Assembly: GCA_910583615.1 (NCBI GenBank)
Contig: CAJTXP010000012.1
Location: 34,477 to 98,476, forward strand
From: an uncultured Lachnospiraceae bacterium
GTDB lineage: Bacteria; Bacillota; Clostridia; Lachnospirales; Lachnospiraceae
Length of the DNA stretch: 64,000 nucleotides
Direction of reading: 5' to 3'
Part shown: in pieces, positions 6,998 through 15,357 of the stretch
How positions within the stretch are numbered: the stretch's first letter is position 1
Layout: the number at the start of each line of letters is the position of its first letter
The notes under the pieces: model-generated
Seen by the model: the letters and a program-made list of their open reading frames with translations, nothing else
Database searches by the model: none
What the model was told of the DNA's origin: nothing
Position numbers and translations under genes: made by a program

Positions 6998-7071
6998 GGT
7001 CCCTTAGCTCAGATGGTCAGAGCGCCCGGCTCATAACCGGACGGCCGCAGGTTCGAATCCTGCAGGGACCA
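6998..7071 (+). tRNA. tRNA with CAT anticodon (Met or lysidine-type Ile2)
   Basis: A complete cloverleaf: acceptor GGTCCCT (6998-7004) pairs with AGGGACC (7064-7070) and the discriminator is A; D stem GCTC/GAGC; anticodon loop CTCATAA (anticodon CAT); T arm GCAGG-TTCGAAT-CCTGC. The outer pair of the anticodon stem is a C-A mismatch. CCA is not encoded. The GGxCCCT acceptor and GG-CTCATAA-CC loop resemble Firmicutes tRNA-Ile2(CAT) at least as much as elongator Met, so identity is open. It is phage-borne, inside the early region. Confidence 0.9.
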
Positions 7072-7107
7072 TTCACGCGTGAAATATTTTACAGAAAGGA
7101 AACAGAA

Positions 7108-7275
7108 ATGGCAAAACTGACAGAGAGCATGACGATCCTGGGAGCAGTGTTCCTGTTCTCCAGCGTCGACAGCAGCATCTGGTGCGGCGTTCTGGGCCTT
7201 GCCCTGCTGACGCTGCTCTGCCTGGAGCTGTACATGTGGGAAGGAAGATCAGGGTGGGAAAGAACAAAGCGGTGA
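7108..7275 (+). CDS. Small membrane protein
   Basis: 55 aa from ATG 7108 (AGAAAGG upstream) to TGA 7275. Residues about 9-43 are strongly hydrophobic (ILGAVFLFSS and VLGLALLTLLCLELYMW), giving one or two membrane helices, followed by a basic tail ending ERTKR. It lies directly after the tRNA and overlaps the next gene by 22 nt. Function unknown. Confidence 0.55.
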   Translation: MAKLTESMTILGAVFLFSSVDSSIWCGVLGLALLTLLCLELYMWEGRSGWERTKR

Positions 7276-7451
7276 AACCGACGCTGGCACAGAAGAAGCG
7301 GATCACGGCCGCCGGGCTGATTGCGAATAACTGGCTGGTCATGAAGGAGAGCGAAGAAGGAATGCTGCTGGTCAGCAGGAATTCCGGCCGGTTTCGGAGC
7401 ATTAAGAAGAGCCCCCTGCCGGGAAGCAGGAAGGCTCGGAAAAACATCTGA
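7254..7451 (+). CDS. Small phage protein, DUF6906-like
   Basis: 65 aa from GTG 7254 (AAGGAAGATCAGG upstream). The pattern [KR]-P-T-x-x-Q-K-K followed by A-G-L-x-x-N-N-W-L-V and a strand ending in S-G-R-F-R-S-I matches a family of short Firmicutes phage proteins that I associate with DUF6906. No catalytic residues stand out; its role is unknown. It precedes the replication genes. Confidence 0.6.
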   Translation: MGKNKAVKPTLAQKKRITAAGLIANNWLVMKESEEGMLLVSRNSGRFRSIKKSPLPGSRKARKNI

Positions 7452-7514
7452 CATTATTGTAAAAAGAGCAGACGGAAATGTCAATCAAAATCTGCAAAAC
7501 GAAAGGAAAAGCAA

Positions 7515-8816
7515 ATGGGAAGCGTAAAAATCAACAAGCTGGAGATTGAAAACGTAAAGCGTGTGCGTGCCGTGAAGGTGGAACTGACTGCTGTCGGCCT
7601 GACCGTCATCGGCGGAAGGAACAACCAGGGGAAGACATCGGTCCTTGACGCCATTGCCTGGGCGCTGGGCGGGAACCGCTACCGCCCCTCACAGCCTCAG
7701 CGGGAAGGGTCTGTGATCCCTCCGTCGCTGAAGGTCACGCTGAGCAATGGCATCATTGTGGAGCGTAAAGGAAAAAACGGAGATCTGAAAGTCACGGATC
7801 CCAGCGGTAAAAAGGCAGGACAGCAGCTGCTGGACAGCTTTATCGAACAGCTGGCCCTTGATCTTCCGAAGTTCATGAATGCGTCCGGAAAGGAAAAAGC
7901 GCAGACGCTTCTCCAGATCATCGGGGTGGGGGAGCAGCTGGCAGCCATGGAAAAAGAAGAAAAGACGCTGTACAGTGAGCGGCTCACCATCGGAAGGATC
8001 GCAGATCAGAAAGAAAAGTATGCGAAGGAGCAGCCGTATTATTCGGATGCACCGTCCGAACTGGTGTCGGCGTCCGAGCTGATCCGGCAGCAGCAGGAGA
8101 TTCTTGCAGAGAACGGAGAGAATCAGAGAAAACGGGAGAACGTCCACAGACTGGAGCAGGAATCCCAGCGGATCAATGAGCAGATGGAAATCCTTAACAG
8201 GCAGGTGCGAGATCTCCTGCAGCGGCAGGAACAGGTACAGAAGGATCTGAACACCGCGCGCATGAGTGCCATGGATCTGCAGGACAGGTCGACCGAAGAG
8301 CTGGAACGGAACATTGCCGACATCGAAGAACTGAACCGGAAAGTCCGCGCCAATCTGGACAGAGAAAAAGCGGAAGACGATGCAAAGGAATACAGAAACC
8401 AGTATCAGAGCCTGACTGCAGAGATCGAAAAGATCCGCCGGCAGAAGATGGACCTTCTGAAAAATGCGGACCTTCCGCTTCCGGGGCTTTCCGTGGAAGA
8501 CGGTGAACTGGTCTATAACGATCAGAAGTGGGACAACATGTCCGGATCCGATCAGATGAAGGTTTCCACCGCGATTGTGCGGAAGCTGAACCCGAACTGC
8601 GGGTTTATTCTGCTGGACAAGCTGGAGCAGATGGATCTGGAAACCATGAAAGAGTTTAACGCATGGCTGGAACAGGAAGGGCTGCAGGCGATCGCCACCA
8701 GAGTCAGCACCGGAGACGAGTGCAGCATTATCATCAGTGACGGATATGTGGAAGGAGAAGCGCCGGCGGAGCCGGAGAAGGCAGAAACTCCAAAGTGGAA
8801 AGCAGGTGAATTTTAA
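7515..8816 (+). CDS. SMC/RecF-like AAA ATPase of the phage recombination module
   Basis: 433 aa. An ABC-type ATPase head: an N-terminal beta strand (INKLEIENVKRVRAVKVEL) and Walker A GGRNNQGKTS (residues 33-42), a long coiled coil from about 140 to 310, and a C-terminal half-head. The C-terminal Walker B-like stretch (GFILLDKLEQM) has Lys where the catalytic Glu usually lies. It starts the replication/recombination cluster and overlaps the next gene by one base (TAATG). Related phage proteins work with Sak4-type annealing ATPases in DNA recombination or replication restart. Confidence 0.8.
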   Translation: MGSVKINKLEIENVKRVRAVKVELTAVGLTVIGGRNNQGKTSVLDAIAWALGGNRYRPSQPQREGSVIPPSLKVTLSNGIIVERKGKNGDLKVTDPSGKKAGQQLLDSFIEQLALDLPKFMNASGKEKAQTLLQIIGVGEQLAAMEKEEKTLYSERLTIGRIADQKEKYAKEQPYYSDAPSELVSASELIRQQQEILAENGENQRKRENVHRLEQESQRINEQMEILNRQVRDLLQRQEQVQKDLNTARMSAMDLQDRSTEELERNIADIEELNRKVRANLDREKAEDDAKEYRNQYQSLTAEIEKIRRQKMDLLKNADLPLPGLSVEDGELVYNDQKWDNMSGSDQMKVSTAIVRKLNPNCGFILLDKLEQMDLETMKEFNAWLEQEGLQAIATRVSTGDECSIIISDGYVEGEAPAEPEKAETPKWKAGEF

Positions 8817-9952
8817 TGAGAATTATCAGAGGAAAACTGTCAGGGGCCAGAAAGGTATGCGTATACGGTCCGGAGGGAATCGGGAAATCAACCTTTGCTT
8901 CCCATTTTCCGGATCCGGTGTTCATCGACACCGAAGGCAGTACAAAAGACATGGACGTGGCGCGTATGGAAGCGCCGTCCAGCTGGCAGATGCTGATGGA
9001 GCAGGTGAAGTATGTGAAGGCCCATCCGGAGACCTGCAGGACGCTTGTGATCGACACGGCAGACTGGGCGGAGATGCTCTGCACGGAAGCGGTCTGCGCC
9101 CGATCTCAGAAAGCCGGGATTGAAGACTTCGGATATGGAAAAGGGTATGTCTATCTGACGGAAGAATTCGGCAGGCTGCTGAATCTCCTGCAGGAGCTGG
9201 TGGACATCGGGATCCATGTCGTGATCAATGCCCACGCAAAAATGCGGAAGTTTGAACAGCCGGATGAAATGGGCGCATATGACCGCTGGGAACTGAAGCT
9301 TCAGAAGCAGACGGCGCCGCTCCTGAAGGAATGGGCGGACATGGTGCTGTTCGCCAATTACAAGACGATCGTGGTCAACGTGGACGGACAGGGCGCCCAG
9401 AAGGGAAAGAACAAGGCCCAGGGCGGGAAGCGTGTCATGTACACGTCTCACCACCCCTGCTGGGATGCAAAGAACCGGTACGGGCTTCCGGAGGAACTGC
9501 CGTTTGATTATCGAGAGATTGCTTCCATCATCGAACCGGCAGCCGGTCAGAAAACACCGGAACAGACGCTGCCTCCCGTTGCGGAAAAACCCGTAACGGA
9601 AGCGTCTTCTGCTCCGGAGCAGCCGGCCGTGAATCCTCCGGCACAGGAGCAGAAGGCGCCGGAGCCGGAAAGAAGCGTTCCGGACTATATCGTGCTGCAG
9701 CAGTCGAAGGAAGAAAACATTCCGAAGGCGCTGCTGGATCTGATGATCGCGCACAGAGTCACGGAATGGGATGTGCAGAATGCGGTATCGAAGGCAAAAG
9801 GAGGAGAAGGCTATTATACGAGTGATACTCCGATTGAAAGATATGATAAGGACTTTATCATGGGGTGTCTGGTTGCAGCGTGGCCGCAGGTTTATGAAAT
9901 GATTCGGAAAGAACAGAAGGAACTGGACGAAGAAGTCCCGTTTAACAGGTAA
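8816..9952 (+). CDS. Sak4-like RecA-fold ATPase (AAA_24, single-strand annealing)
   Basis: 378 aa with Walker A GPEGIGKST (residues 18-26), a Walker B-like strand (TLVIDTADW) and a sensor region (HVVINAHAKMRK). The core, about residues 1-240, is the minimal RecA fold of the phage Sak4/AAA_24 family. The tail is Pro/Glu/Ala-rich and then a small helical C-terminus. It is sandwiched between an SMC-like ATPase and a DUF669 gene, the standard arrangement for Sak4 with its SSB-like partner, so it probably promotes strand annealing during phage DNA recombination. Confidence 0.82.
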   Translation: MRIIRGKLSGARKVCVYGPEGIGKSTFASHFPDPVFIDTEGSTKDMDVARMEAPSSWQMLMEQVKYVKAHPETCRTLVIDTADWAEMLCTEAVCARSQKAGIEDFGYGKGYVYLTEEFGRLLNLLQELVDIGIHVVINAHAKMRKFEQPDEMGAYDRWELKLQKQTAPLLKEWADMVLFANYKTIVVNVDGQGAQKGKNKAQGGKRVMYTSHHPCWDAKNRYGLPEELPFDYREIASIIEPAAGQKTPEQTLPPVAEKPVTEASSAPEQPAVNPPAQEQKAPEPERSVPDYIVLQQSKEENIPKALLDLMIAHRVTEWDVQNAVSKAKGGEGYYTSDTPIERYDKDFIMGCLVAAWPQVYEMIRKEQKELDEEVPFNR

Positions 9953-9972
9953 AGGAGAGGAGAGTGCAGATT

Positions 9973-10431
9973 ATGGCAGAAATGGACAGAGAACTGGGCT
10001 GGGATGATGAGATTACATGTAGAACGGATACTTTTATAGAACTTCCGCCGGGAGATTATGATTTTACGATCGACCGGTATGAGCGGAGCTATTTTAACGG
10101 AAGTGAAAAGGTTCGTGCGAGTACCATGGTAATTGTATATTTTAATGTCAGGACACCGGACGGACAGGAAACTCAGATTCGGGACAGTTATATTCTCCTG
10201 AAAAGTTTTGAAAAGAAAATATCACAGTTGTTTGCAGGGGTCGGACTGATGAAGGAAGGGGAAACGAAGAAAATGAACTGGCCTGCGATTCCGGGACTTT
10301 CCGGGCGGGCGGAGATTTCTCTGGATCCGGATCGTAAAGACCCGTCGAAGAAGTACAATCATATCAAAAGGATTTATCCAAAAGAGGATACCGGATCAAA
10401 ACCCGTAAATTATAAGGCAGGTGTATTCTGA
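9973..10431 (+). CDS. DUF669 family protein, possible single-strand DNA-binding partner
   Basis: 152 aa from ATG 9973; GTG 9964 is an alternative start, but the GAGGAG ribosome site is better spaced from the ATG. The opening MAEMDRELGWDDEITCRTD and the beta-barrel-like body (PPGDYDFTIDRYER; YFNVRTPDGQE) are typical of DUF669, which accompanies Sak4/AAA_24 genes in Firmicutes phages and is thought to be SSB-like. The phrase WDDEIT[CT] recurs near residue 95 of the primase-helicase, hinting at a shared short motif. It overlaps the helicase gene by one base. Confidence 0.75.
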   Translation: MAEMDRELGWDDEITCRTDTFIELPPGDYDFTIDRYERSYFNGSEKVRASTMVIVYFNVRTPDGQETQIRDSYILLKSFEKKISQLFAGVGLMKEGETKKMNWPAIPGLSGRAEISLDPDRKDPSKKYNHIKRIYPKEDTGSKPVNYKAGVF

Positions 10432-12023
10432 TGGAACTCCGTCCATATCAAAAGGAAGCAAAAAATGCGATCTTTTCGCAGTGGGAGTCCGTAGATAAGA
10501 CGTTGCTGGTACTGCCGACCGGCTGCGGGAAAACGATCGTTTTTGCAAAGGTAACAGAAGAATGTGTGCGTCAGGGCCGCCGTGTGCTGATTCTGGCGCA
10601 CAGAGGGGAGCTGCTTCAGCAGGCGGCGGATAAACTGAGTAAGGTTACCGGTCTGGGATGCGCCACGGAAAAAGCGGAAGAGAGCTGCCTTGGCAGCTGG
10701 TTCCGTGTGACGGTTGGATCCGTGCAGACGATGATGCGGGAAAAACGTCTCAGCCAGTTCCCGGATGATTATTTTGACACAATCATTATTGATGAGGCGC
10801 ATCACTGTGTCTCAGACAGTTATCAGAGAGTGCTGGGACATTTTCCGGAAGCAAAAGTGCTGGGAGTTACCGCGACACCGGACCGTGGAGACATGAGAAA
10901 TCTGGGACAGGTATTTGAATCACTGGCATATGAGTATACGCTGCCAAAAGCCATAAAGGAAGGATACCTGTCCCCGATCCGGGCGGTTACGCTGCCGCTG
11001 AAGCTGGATCTGTCCGGCGTCGGGGTGCAGGCGGGAGATTTCAAAATACAGGAGCTGGCGACGGCGCTGGATCCGTATCTGTACCAGATTGCGGATGAGA
11101 TGAAAGAATACTGCATGGACCGGAAGACGGTCGTATTTCTTCCGCTGGTGAAGACCAGCCAGAAGTTCCGGGATATCCTGAATGAGTGGGGCTTCCGTGC
11201 AGCGGAAGTAAACGGGGACAGCAGAGATCGGGCGGAAATCCTGGGAGCATTCGACCGGGGAGACTATAACGTTCTGTGCAATTCCATGCTGCTGACAGAA
11301 GGCTGGGACTGTCCTTCCGTGGACTGCATCGTAGTGCTCCGGCCGACAAAGGTCAGAAGCCTGTACAGCCAGATGGTGGGCCGCGGGACAAGGCTTTCTC
11401 CGGAGACGGGGAAGGACCATCTGCTCCTGCTGGATTTCCTCTGGCATACGGAGCGCCATGAGCTGTGCCATCCGGCAAGCCTGATCTGTACAGATGATGA
11501 AGTGGCCAGACAGATGACAGCTAATTTGGAAGAGGCCGGCTGCCCTGTGGACGTTGAAGAGGCAGAGCGGTCTGCGGCGGAAGACGTGGTTGCGCAGCGT
11601 GAGGCAGCGCTGGCAAACCAGCTGGCAGAAATGCGCGGGCGCAAAAAGAAGCTGGTGGATCCGCTGCAGTTTGAGATGAGCATACAGGCGGAGGACCTGT
11701 CCGGATATGTGCCTTCGTTTGGATGGGAAATGGCGCCGCCGTCCGATAAACAGAAAAAAGAGCTGGAGAGATTCGGCATTGCATCTGCAGCGGTTGAAAG
11801 CGCCGGAAAAGCCACCATGCTACTGAATCGACTGTACAAAAGACAGCGGGAAGGATACGCAAGGCCGAAGCAGATCAACGTGCTTGAACAGAGAGGATTT
11901 CAGAATGTCGGCACATGGACGTTTGAGCAGGCTGATAAAATGATCGGCAGAATTGCCGCACAGGGCTGGCGGGGCCTGCCGCCGGGGGTTGATCCCAAAA
12001 CTTATATACCGGAGGAAGCATAG
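10431..12023 (+). CDS. DEAD/DEAH-box (SF2) DNA helicase
   Basis: 530 aa. Motifs in order: Q-like RPYQKEA (4-10), Walker A PTGCGKT (29-35), Ia ILAHRGEL, DEAH box IIIDEAHH (118-125), TATPDR, motif IV region VVFLPLVKTS and motif VI MVGRGTRLS. It belongs to the ResIII/type III-like SF2 helicases common in phage replication modules. The C-terminal about 150 residues form a helical extension with repeated K-Q-x-x-x-L segments near the end. It should unwind or remodel DNA at phage forks. It is 3 nt from the primase-helicase. Confidence 0.88.
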   Translation: MELRPYQKEAKNAIFSQWESVDKTLLVLPTGCGKTIVFAKVTEECVRQGRRVLILAHRGELLQQAADKLSKVTGLGCATEKAEESCLGSWFRVTVGSVQTMMREKRLSQFPDDYFDTIIIDEAHHCVSDSYQRVLGHFPEAKVLGVTATPDRGDMRNLGQVFESLAYEYTLPKAIKEGYLSPIRAVTLPLKLDLSGVGVQAGDFKIQELATALDPYLYQIADEMKEYCMDRKTVVFLPLVKTSQKFRDILNEWGFRAAEVNGDSRDRAEILGAFDRGDYNVLCNSMLLTEGWDCPSVDCIVVLRPTKVRSLYSQMVGRGTRLSPETGKDHLLLLDFLWHTERHELCHPASLICTDDEVARQMTANLEEAGCPVDVEEAERSAAEDVVAQREAALANQLAEMRGRKKKLVDPLQFEMSIQAEDLSGYVPSFGWEMAPPSDKQKKELERFGIASAAVESAGKATMLLNRLYKRQREGYARPKQINVLEQRGFQNVGTWTFEQADKMIGRIAAQGWRGLPPGVDPKTYIPEEA

Positions 12024-12026
12024 CAG

Positions 12027-14264
12027 ATGGAGCAGCGAACAGGCCTTCTTGAACTGATCAGATACATAGACCCCGCAGATCTGGCCTATCAGGACTGGGT
12101 AAACGTGGGCATGGCGCTAAAGCATGAAGGCTTTTCTGCGGCTGACTGGGATGCGTGGAGCCGCCGGGACGCCGGAAGATACCATGCGGGAGAGTGCGCC
12201 CGGAAGTGGGAAACATTCCGCGGGAACGGGAATCCGGTGACCGGCGGGACCATTGTGCAGATGGCCAGAGAGAACGGATGGGTCTCTGAATGGGAGCAGG
12301 AACTTGACTGGAATGATGAAATCACATGTAAAACTGACGATATCACGTGTACAAAAAAGCAGAAGGACCAGAAGGATCAGGCCAGAGAGCCTGAGAGCTG
12401 GGAGCCGTTAAAAGAGCTGAGGACCTATATTGAGACCATGTTTCAGGCAGACGAGAAGGTCGGATATGTAACAAAGGTGCTGGAAAATGACGGGAAAAAG
12501 AATCCGTCAAGGGGCTGTTACAACCGGACTGCAGAACAGCTGCTTCAGGCATTGGATAGATATAAGGGTGGGGATATCGAAAATGTGATTGGAGATTATG
12601 ATCCGGAAGCAGGAGCATGGATCCGTTTCAATCCTCTGGACGGAAAAGGATGCAGTGATAAAAACGTGACCGATTACCGCTGCGCGCTGGTGGAATCGGA
12701 CGCAACGGATCTGGAAGAACAGACGGACATCATCAGGCGTCTGGAACTTCCGGTGGCCTGTCTGGTGTATTCCGGAAATAAAAGCATCCATGCCATAGTC
12801 AGAGTGGAGGCTGCCAGCTGGGAAGAGTACGATGAGCGCGTACGGTATCTGTATGATGTATGTGAAAAGAACGGTCTGAAGGTGGACCGGCAGAATAAAA
12901 ATCCGTCCCGTCTGTCCCGGATGCCGGGAGTGACCAGAAACGGAAGAAAGCAGTTCCTGATCGGCACCGGTATGGGAAAGAAATCCTGGAAGGAATGGCA
13001 GAAATGGATCGAAGGACTGGAAGACATGGAGGAAGACGATCTTCCGGATCCGATAAGCATTGCAGACGTATGGGACAACCTTCCGGAACTGTCGCCGCCG
13101 CTGATCGAAAATGTGCTGCGTCAGGGACACAAGATGCTGCTGGCTGGTCCGTCAAAGGCGGGAAAAAGCTTCGGGCTGATCGAACTGTGCTGCGCCATCG
13201 CTGAGGGCCGGAAATGGTTTTCCTGGTACTGCGCGCAGGGAAAGGTCCTGTATGTGAATCTGGAGCTGGACCCGGCAAGCTGCCTGCATCGTTTTAAGGA
13301 TGTGTATGATGCGCTGGGCTGGGAGCCGGAACATCTGGACAACATCCATGTATGGAATCTGAGAGGAAAATCCGTACCAATGGATAAACTGTCGCCGAAG
13401 CTGATCCGGAGAGCTGTGAAAAAAGACTACATAGCCGTTATCATAGATCCGATCTACAAGGTCATCACCGGCGACGAAAACAGCGCAGACCAGATGGCCG
13501 CCTTCTGCAACCAGTTTGATAAGGTATGCACGGAGCTGGGCACGGCGGTGATCTACTGCCATCATCACAGCAAGGGCAGCCAGGGAGGAAAGCGTTCCAT
13601 GGACCGCGCATCCGGTTCCGGAGTGTTTGCCCGGGATCCGGACGCGCTGCTGGATCTCATCGAACTGGAGCTGAATGAGGACATTCTGAAGCAGGAAGAA
13701 AATAAAGCAGGGTGTGATGCCTGTGTAGCTTTTCTTAATGGAATATACGATGACTGGGAGGATGATATCTCTCCGGACGCCGTATACAGCCTTGTGCAGA
13801 TGCTGGCATACTGCGAGAAAAAACTGGACAGGAATTCGATGCTGGAACTGAAAAAAGCGGTTGAAAAGGCAAAGAAAAAGGTTCAGGAGATGAGCGCTTG
13901 GCGCGTAGAGGGGACGCTGAGAGAGTTCCCGAAGTTTGCACCGGTCAATCTGTGGTTCGACCATCCGATCCATCATGTGGACCTCTCAGGCGTCCTGGGA
14001 GACATTCAGCCGGAAACAGAGAAACCTGCATGGCAGAAACGGAAGAAGACTCCGGAAGAACGGAAAAAGGAAAAAGAGGACAGTCTGCGGACAGCGTTTG
14101 ACGCCAGCGATCTGGACGGGAGCGGAAGTGTGAAAATTTCAGATCTGATGACGTATATGGGAGTATCGGCCAATACGATGAAAAAATATGTGGACGGGTC
14201 GAAGGAATTCAGACGGGAAAACGGAATGGTCTTCCGGGTGTCAAAAGGGAAATCTGACACCTGA
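12027..14264 (+). CDS. Primase-helicase: PriCT-2, primase-like and RepA-type AAA_25 domains
   Basis: 745 aa. Residues about 1-80 match the PriCT-2 helical domain (DPADLAYQDWVNVGMALKHE). About 215-310 resembles an archaeo-eukaryotic primase core, with an acidic motif (VESDAT) and an s-x-H-like motif (SGNKSIHAIV). Residues about 370-580 are a RecA/RepA hexameric helicase: Walker A GPSKAGKS, Walker B-like VIIDPIYK, and the YCHHHSKG motif. A wHTH-like C-terminus follows (SDLMTYMGVSANTMKKYVD). It is the likely replication initiator; the iteron/hairpin region starts within its 3' end. Confidence 0.85.
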   Translation: MEQRTGLLELIRYIDPADLAYQDWVNVGMALKHEGFSAADWDAWSRRDAGRYHAGECARKWETFRGNGNPVTGGTIVQMARENGWVSEWEQELDWNDEITCKTDDITCTKKQKDQKDQAREPESWEPLKELRTYIETMFQADEKVGYVTKVLENDGKKNPSRGCYNRTAEQLLQALDRYKGGDIENVIGDYDPEAGAWIRFNPLDGKGCSDKNVTDYRCALVESDATDLEEQTDIIRRLELPVACLVYSGNKSIHAIVRVEAASWEEYDERVRYLYDVCEKNGLKVDRQNKNPSRLSRMPGVTRNGRKQFLIGTGMGKKSWKEWQKWIEGLEDMEEDDLPDPISIADVWDNLPELSPPLIENVLRQGHKMLLAGPSKAGKSFGLIELCCAIAEGRKWFSWYCAQGKVLYVNLELDPASCLHRFKDVYDALGWEPEHLDNIHVWNLRGKSVPMDKLSPKLIRRAVKKDYIAVIIDPIYKVITGDENSADQMAAFCNQFDKVCTELGTAVIYCHHHSKGSQGGKRSMDRASGSGVFARDPDALLDLIELELNEDILKQEENKAGCDACVAFLNGIYDDWEDDISPDAVYSLVQMLAYCEKKLDRNSMLELKKAVEKAKKKVQEMSAWRVEGTLREFPKFAPVNLWFDHPIHHVDLSGVLGDIQPETEKPAWQKRKKTPEERKKEKEDSLRTAFDASDLDGSGSVKISDLMTYMGVSANTMKKYVDGSKEFRRENGMVFRVSKGKSDT

Positions 14265-14500
14265 CGGCAGGAGACTGTCAGGTGTCAAAAATCGAAAACT
14301 GACAGTTGACAGGAGAAGAAAAACAACATACAGATGGTGTCAGAAAAAGCTGTCAGGTGTCAAAAATACGATAACTGACAGGTGCAGTGAGGTGTCAAAA
14401 AATGGGTGTCAAATCCCCCTCTATAAGAGGGGGGATTTGACAGACCCCCATTTTTGACGCCACACCTTGGGCGGGAGATGACAGAAAAAGTTGACACCTG
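14237..14500. repeat. Iteron-like GGTGTCAAAA array, candidate phage origin
   Basis: The 17-mer TGTCAGGTGTCAAAAAT occurs exactly at 14276-14292 and 14351-14367. Shorter GGTGTCAAA copies start at 14237, 14391 and 14405, and inverted TGACACCTGA lies at 14255 and near 14492. About ten GTCA/TGAC-type elements fall in 260 bp without any ORF, directly after the initiator-like primase-helicase. This is the layout of an iteron origin or a multi-operator region. Confidence 0.55.
14398..14455. repeat. Large two-part hairpin inside the iteron region
   Basis: Inner stem TCAAATCCCCCTCT (14409-14422) pairs with 14426-14440 (one extra G) around loop ATA. Outer stem AAAAATGGG (14398-14406) pairs with CCCATTTTT (14447-14455). 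It could be a cruciform at an origin or a terminator closing the early transcript, since TTTTT follows the GC-rich stem. Confidence 0.6.
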
Positions 14501-14519
14501 AGAAGGAGGAGACACAGAG

Positions 14520-14912
14520 ATGACAGAATTTTTCATGGCAATGGATCCGCCGACCTGCACCCATCAGGAAAAGCAGGTGGCGGTCATAAAGGGAAAGCCG
14601 GTGTTCTACGATCCATCGGAAGTGAAAGCGGCAAAGCAGAAGCTGATGGGGCATCTGGTCAGACATAAGCCGGGAAAACGGTATGAGACCGGTATTCGTC
14701 TGATCACCCGGTGGTGTTTTCCAGGAGGCCGTCACAGGGATGGAGAATACCGGATCACAAAACCGGATACGGATAATCTGCAGAAGCTGCTGAAGGACTG
14801 TATGACCATGTGCGGGTTCTGGAAGGATGACGCGCTGGTGGCCAGTGAGCTGGTGGAGAAGTTCTGGGCGGATATTCCGGGAATTTATATCAGGATCGAG
14901 GAACTGGAATGA
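14520..14912 (+). CDS. rusA: RusA-family Holliday-junction resolvase
   Basis: 130 aa. The C-terminal half carries the RusA signature: K-P-D-T-D-N-L-x-K near residue 81 and D-D-A-L-V (about 102-106), whose aspartates coordinate metal at the junction. The usual length is 120-140 aa. It would resolve or debranch recombination intermediates before packaging. A GGAGGAG ribosome site precedes it. It overlaps the next gene by 4 nt. Confidence 0.92.
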   Translation: MTEFFMAMDPPTCTHQEKQVAVIKGKPVFYDPSEVKAAKQKLMGHLVRHKPGKRYETGIRLITRWCFPGGRHRDGEYRITKPDTDNLQKLLKDCMTMCGFWKDDALVASELVEKFWADIPGIYIRIEELE

Positions 14913-15145
14913 AAAAAGCAAAAATAATCTACCAGATGATGAATGACATGCTGCGGTATCTGCTGAAATACTGTGATGTGGAAACCTTCACGGATATGCA
15001 GGTGGAGCAGGCACTGGCAGAGTCGGAGCAGATCTGTGAGGTTTACCGGAATACTCCCGGAGAGATCGGGTATCTGGCGCACAGAATGTGTGTGGCTGCA
15101 AACTCGTATTTTATGCAGAGAGAGAAAAGGAGAGAGAAGCCATGA
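14909..15145 (+). CDS. Phage protein, unknown, coupled to rusA
   Basis: 78 aa starting MKKAKIIYQMMNDMLRYLLK, with ATGA overlaps at both ends. All-helical with a basic C-terminus (QREKRREKP). No known domain; the tight coupling implies joint translation with rusA and the following zinc-site protein. Confidence 0.6.
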   Translation: MKKAKIIYQMMNDMLRYLLKYCDVETFTDMQVEQALAESEQICEVYRNTPGEIGYLAHRMCVAANSYFMQREKRREKP

Positions 15146-15357
15146 AACGTAAAAAGGGCTGGATGTATCCCCGGATCTGCGTCAGTTGTGGAAAACAGAT
15201 TCATGGAAAATTGGAATACATCAGAACCCGGAGAGGGACGGAACTGTTTTTTCATGAAGCGTGTGTAAGGAGGCGAAAAGATGAAACCAACAGAAAACCT
15301 GACGCTGGAAGAGATCGATCAGCGGATCGCTCGAACAGCAGTGGAGGCGGCTATTGA
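15142..15357 (+). CDS. Small zinc-ribbon-like phage protein
   Basis: 71 aa from ATG 15142. Residues about 11-41 contain C-V-S-C, then H-x-A-C-V (RICVSCGKQIHG and FFHEACV), a CxxC...HxxC arrangement that fits a structural zinc. The charged C-terminal 25 residues lie in the 77-nt overlap with the next gene and read as low complexity, so the functional part is probably the first 50 residues. Role unknown. Confidence 0.55.
   Translation: MKRKKGWMYPRICVSCGKQIHGKLEYIRTRRGTELFFHEACVRRRKDETNRKPDAGRDRSADRSNSSGGGY

Noticed and set aside
6998..7071. tRNA as the phage integration site
   Set aside because: It lies 4.7 kb inside the prophage; the direct repeats and integrase place attL at 2236, and the tRNA is not duplicated at the right end.
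8888..9754. 288-codon minus-strand open frame under the Sak4-like gene
   Set aside because: Arg/His/Leu-rich shadow of the real gene, with no ribosome site or recognisable motif.
14188..14457. Coding frame across the iteron region
   Set aside because: The frame is an artefact of repeated GTCAAAAA units and has no ribosome site; the protein is low complexity.
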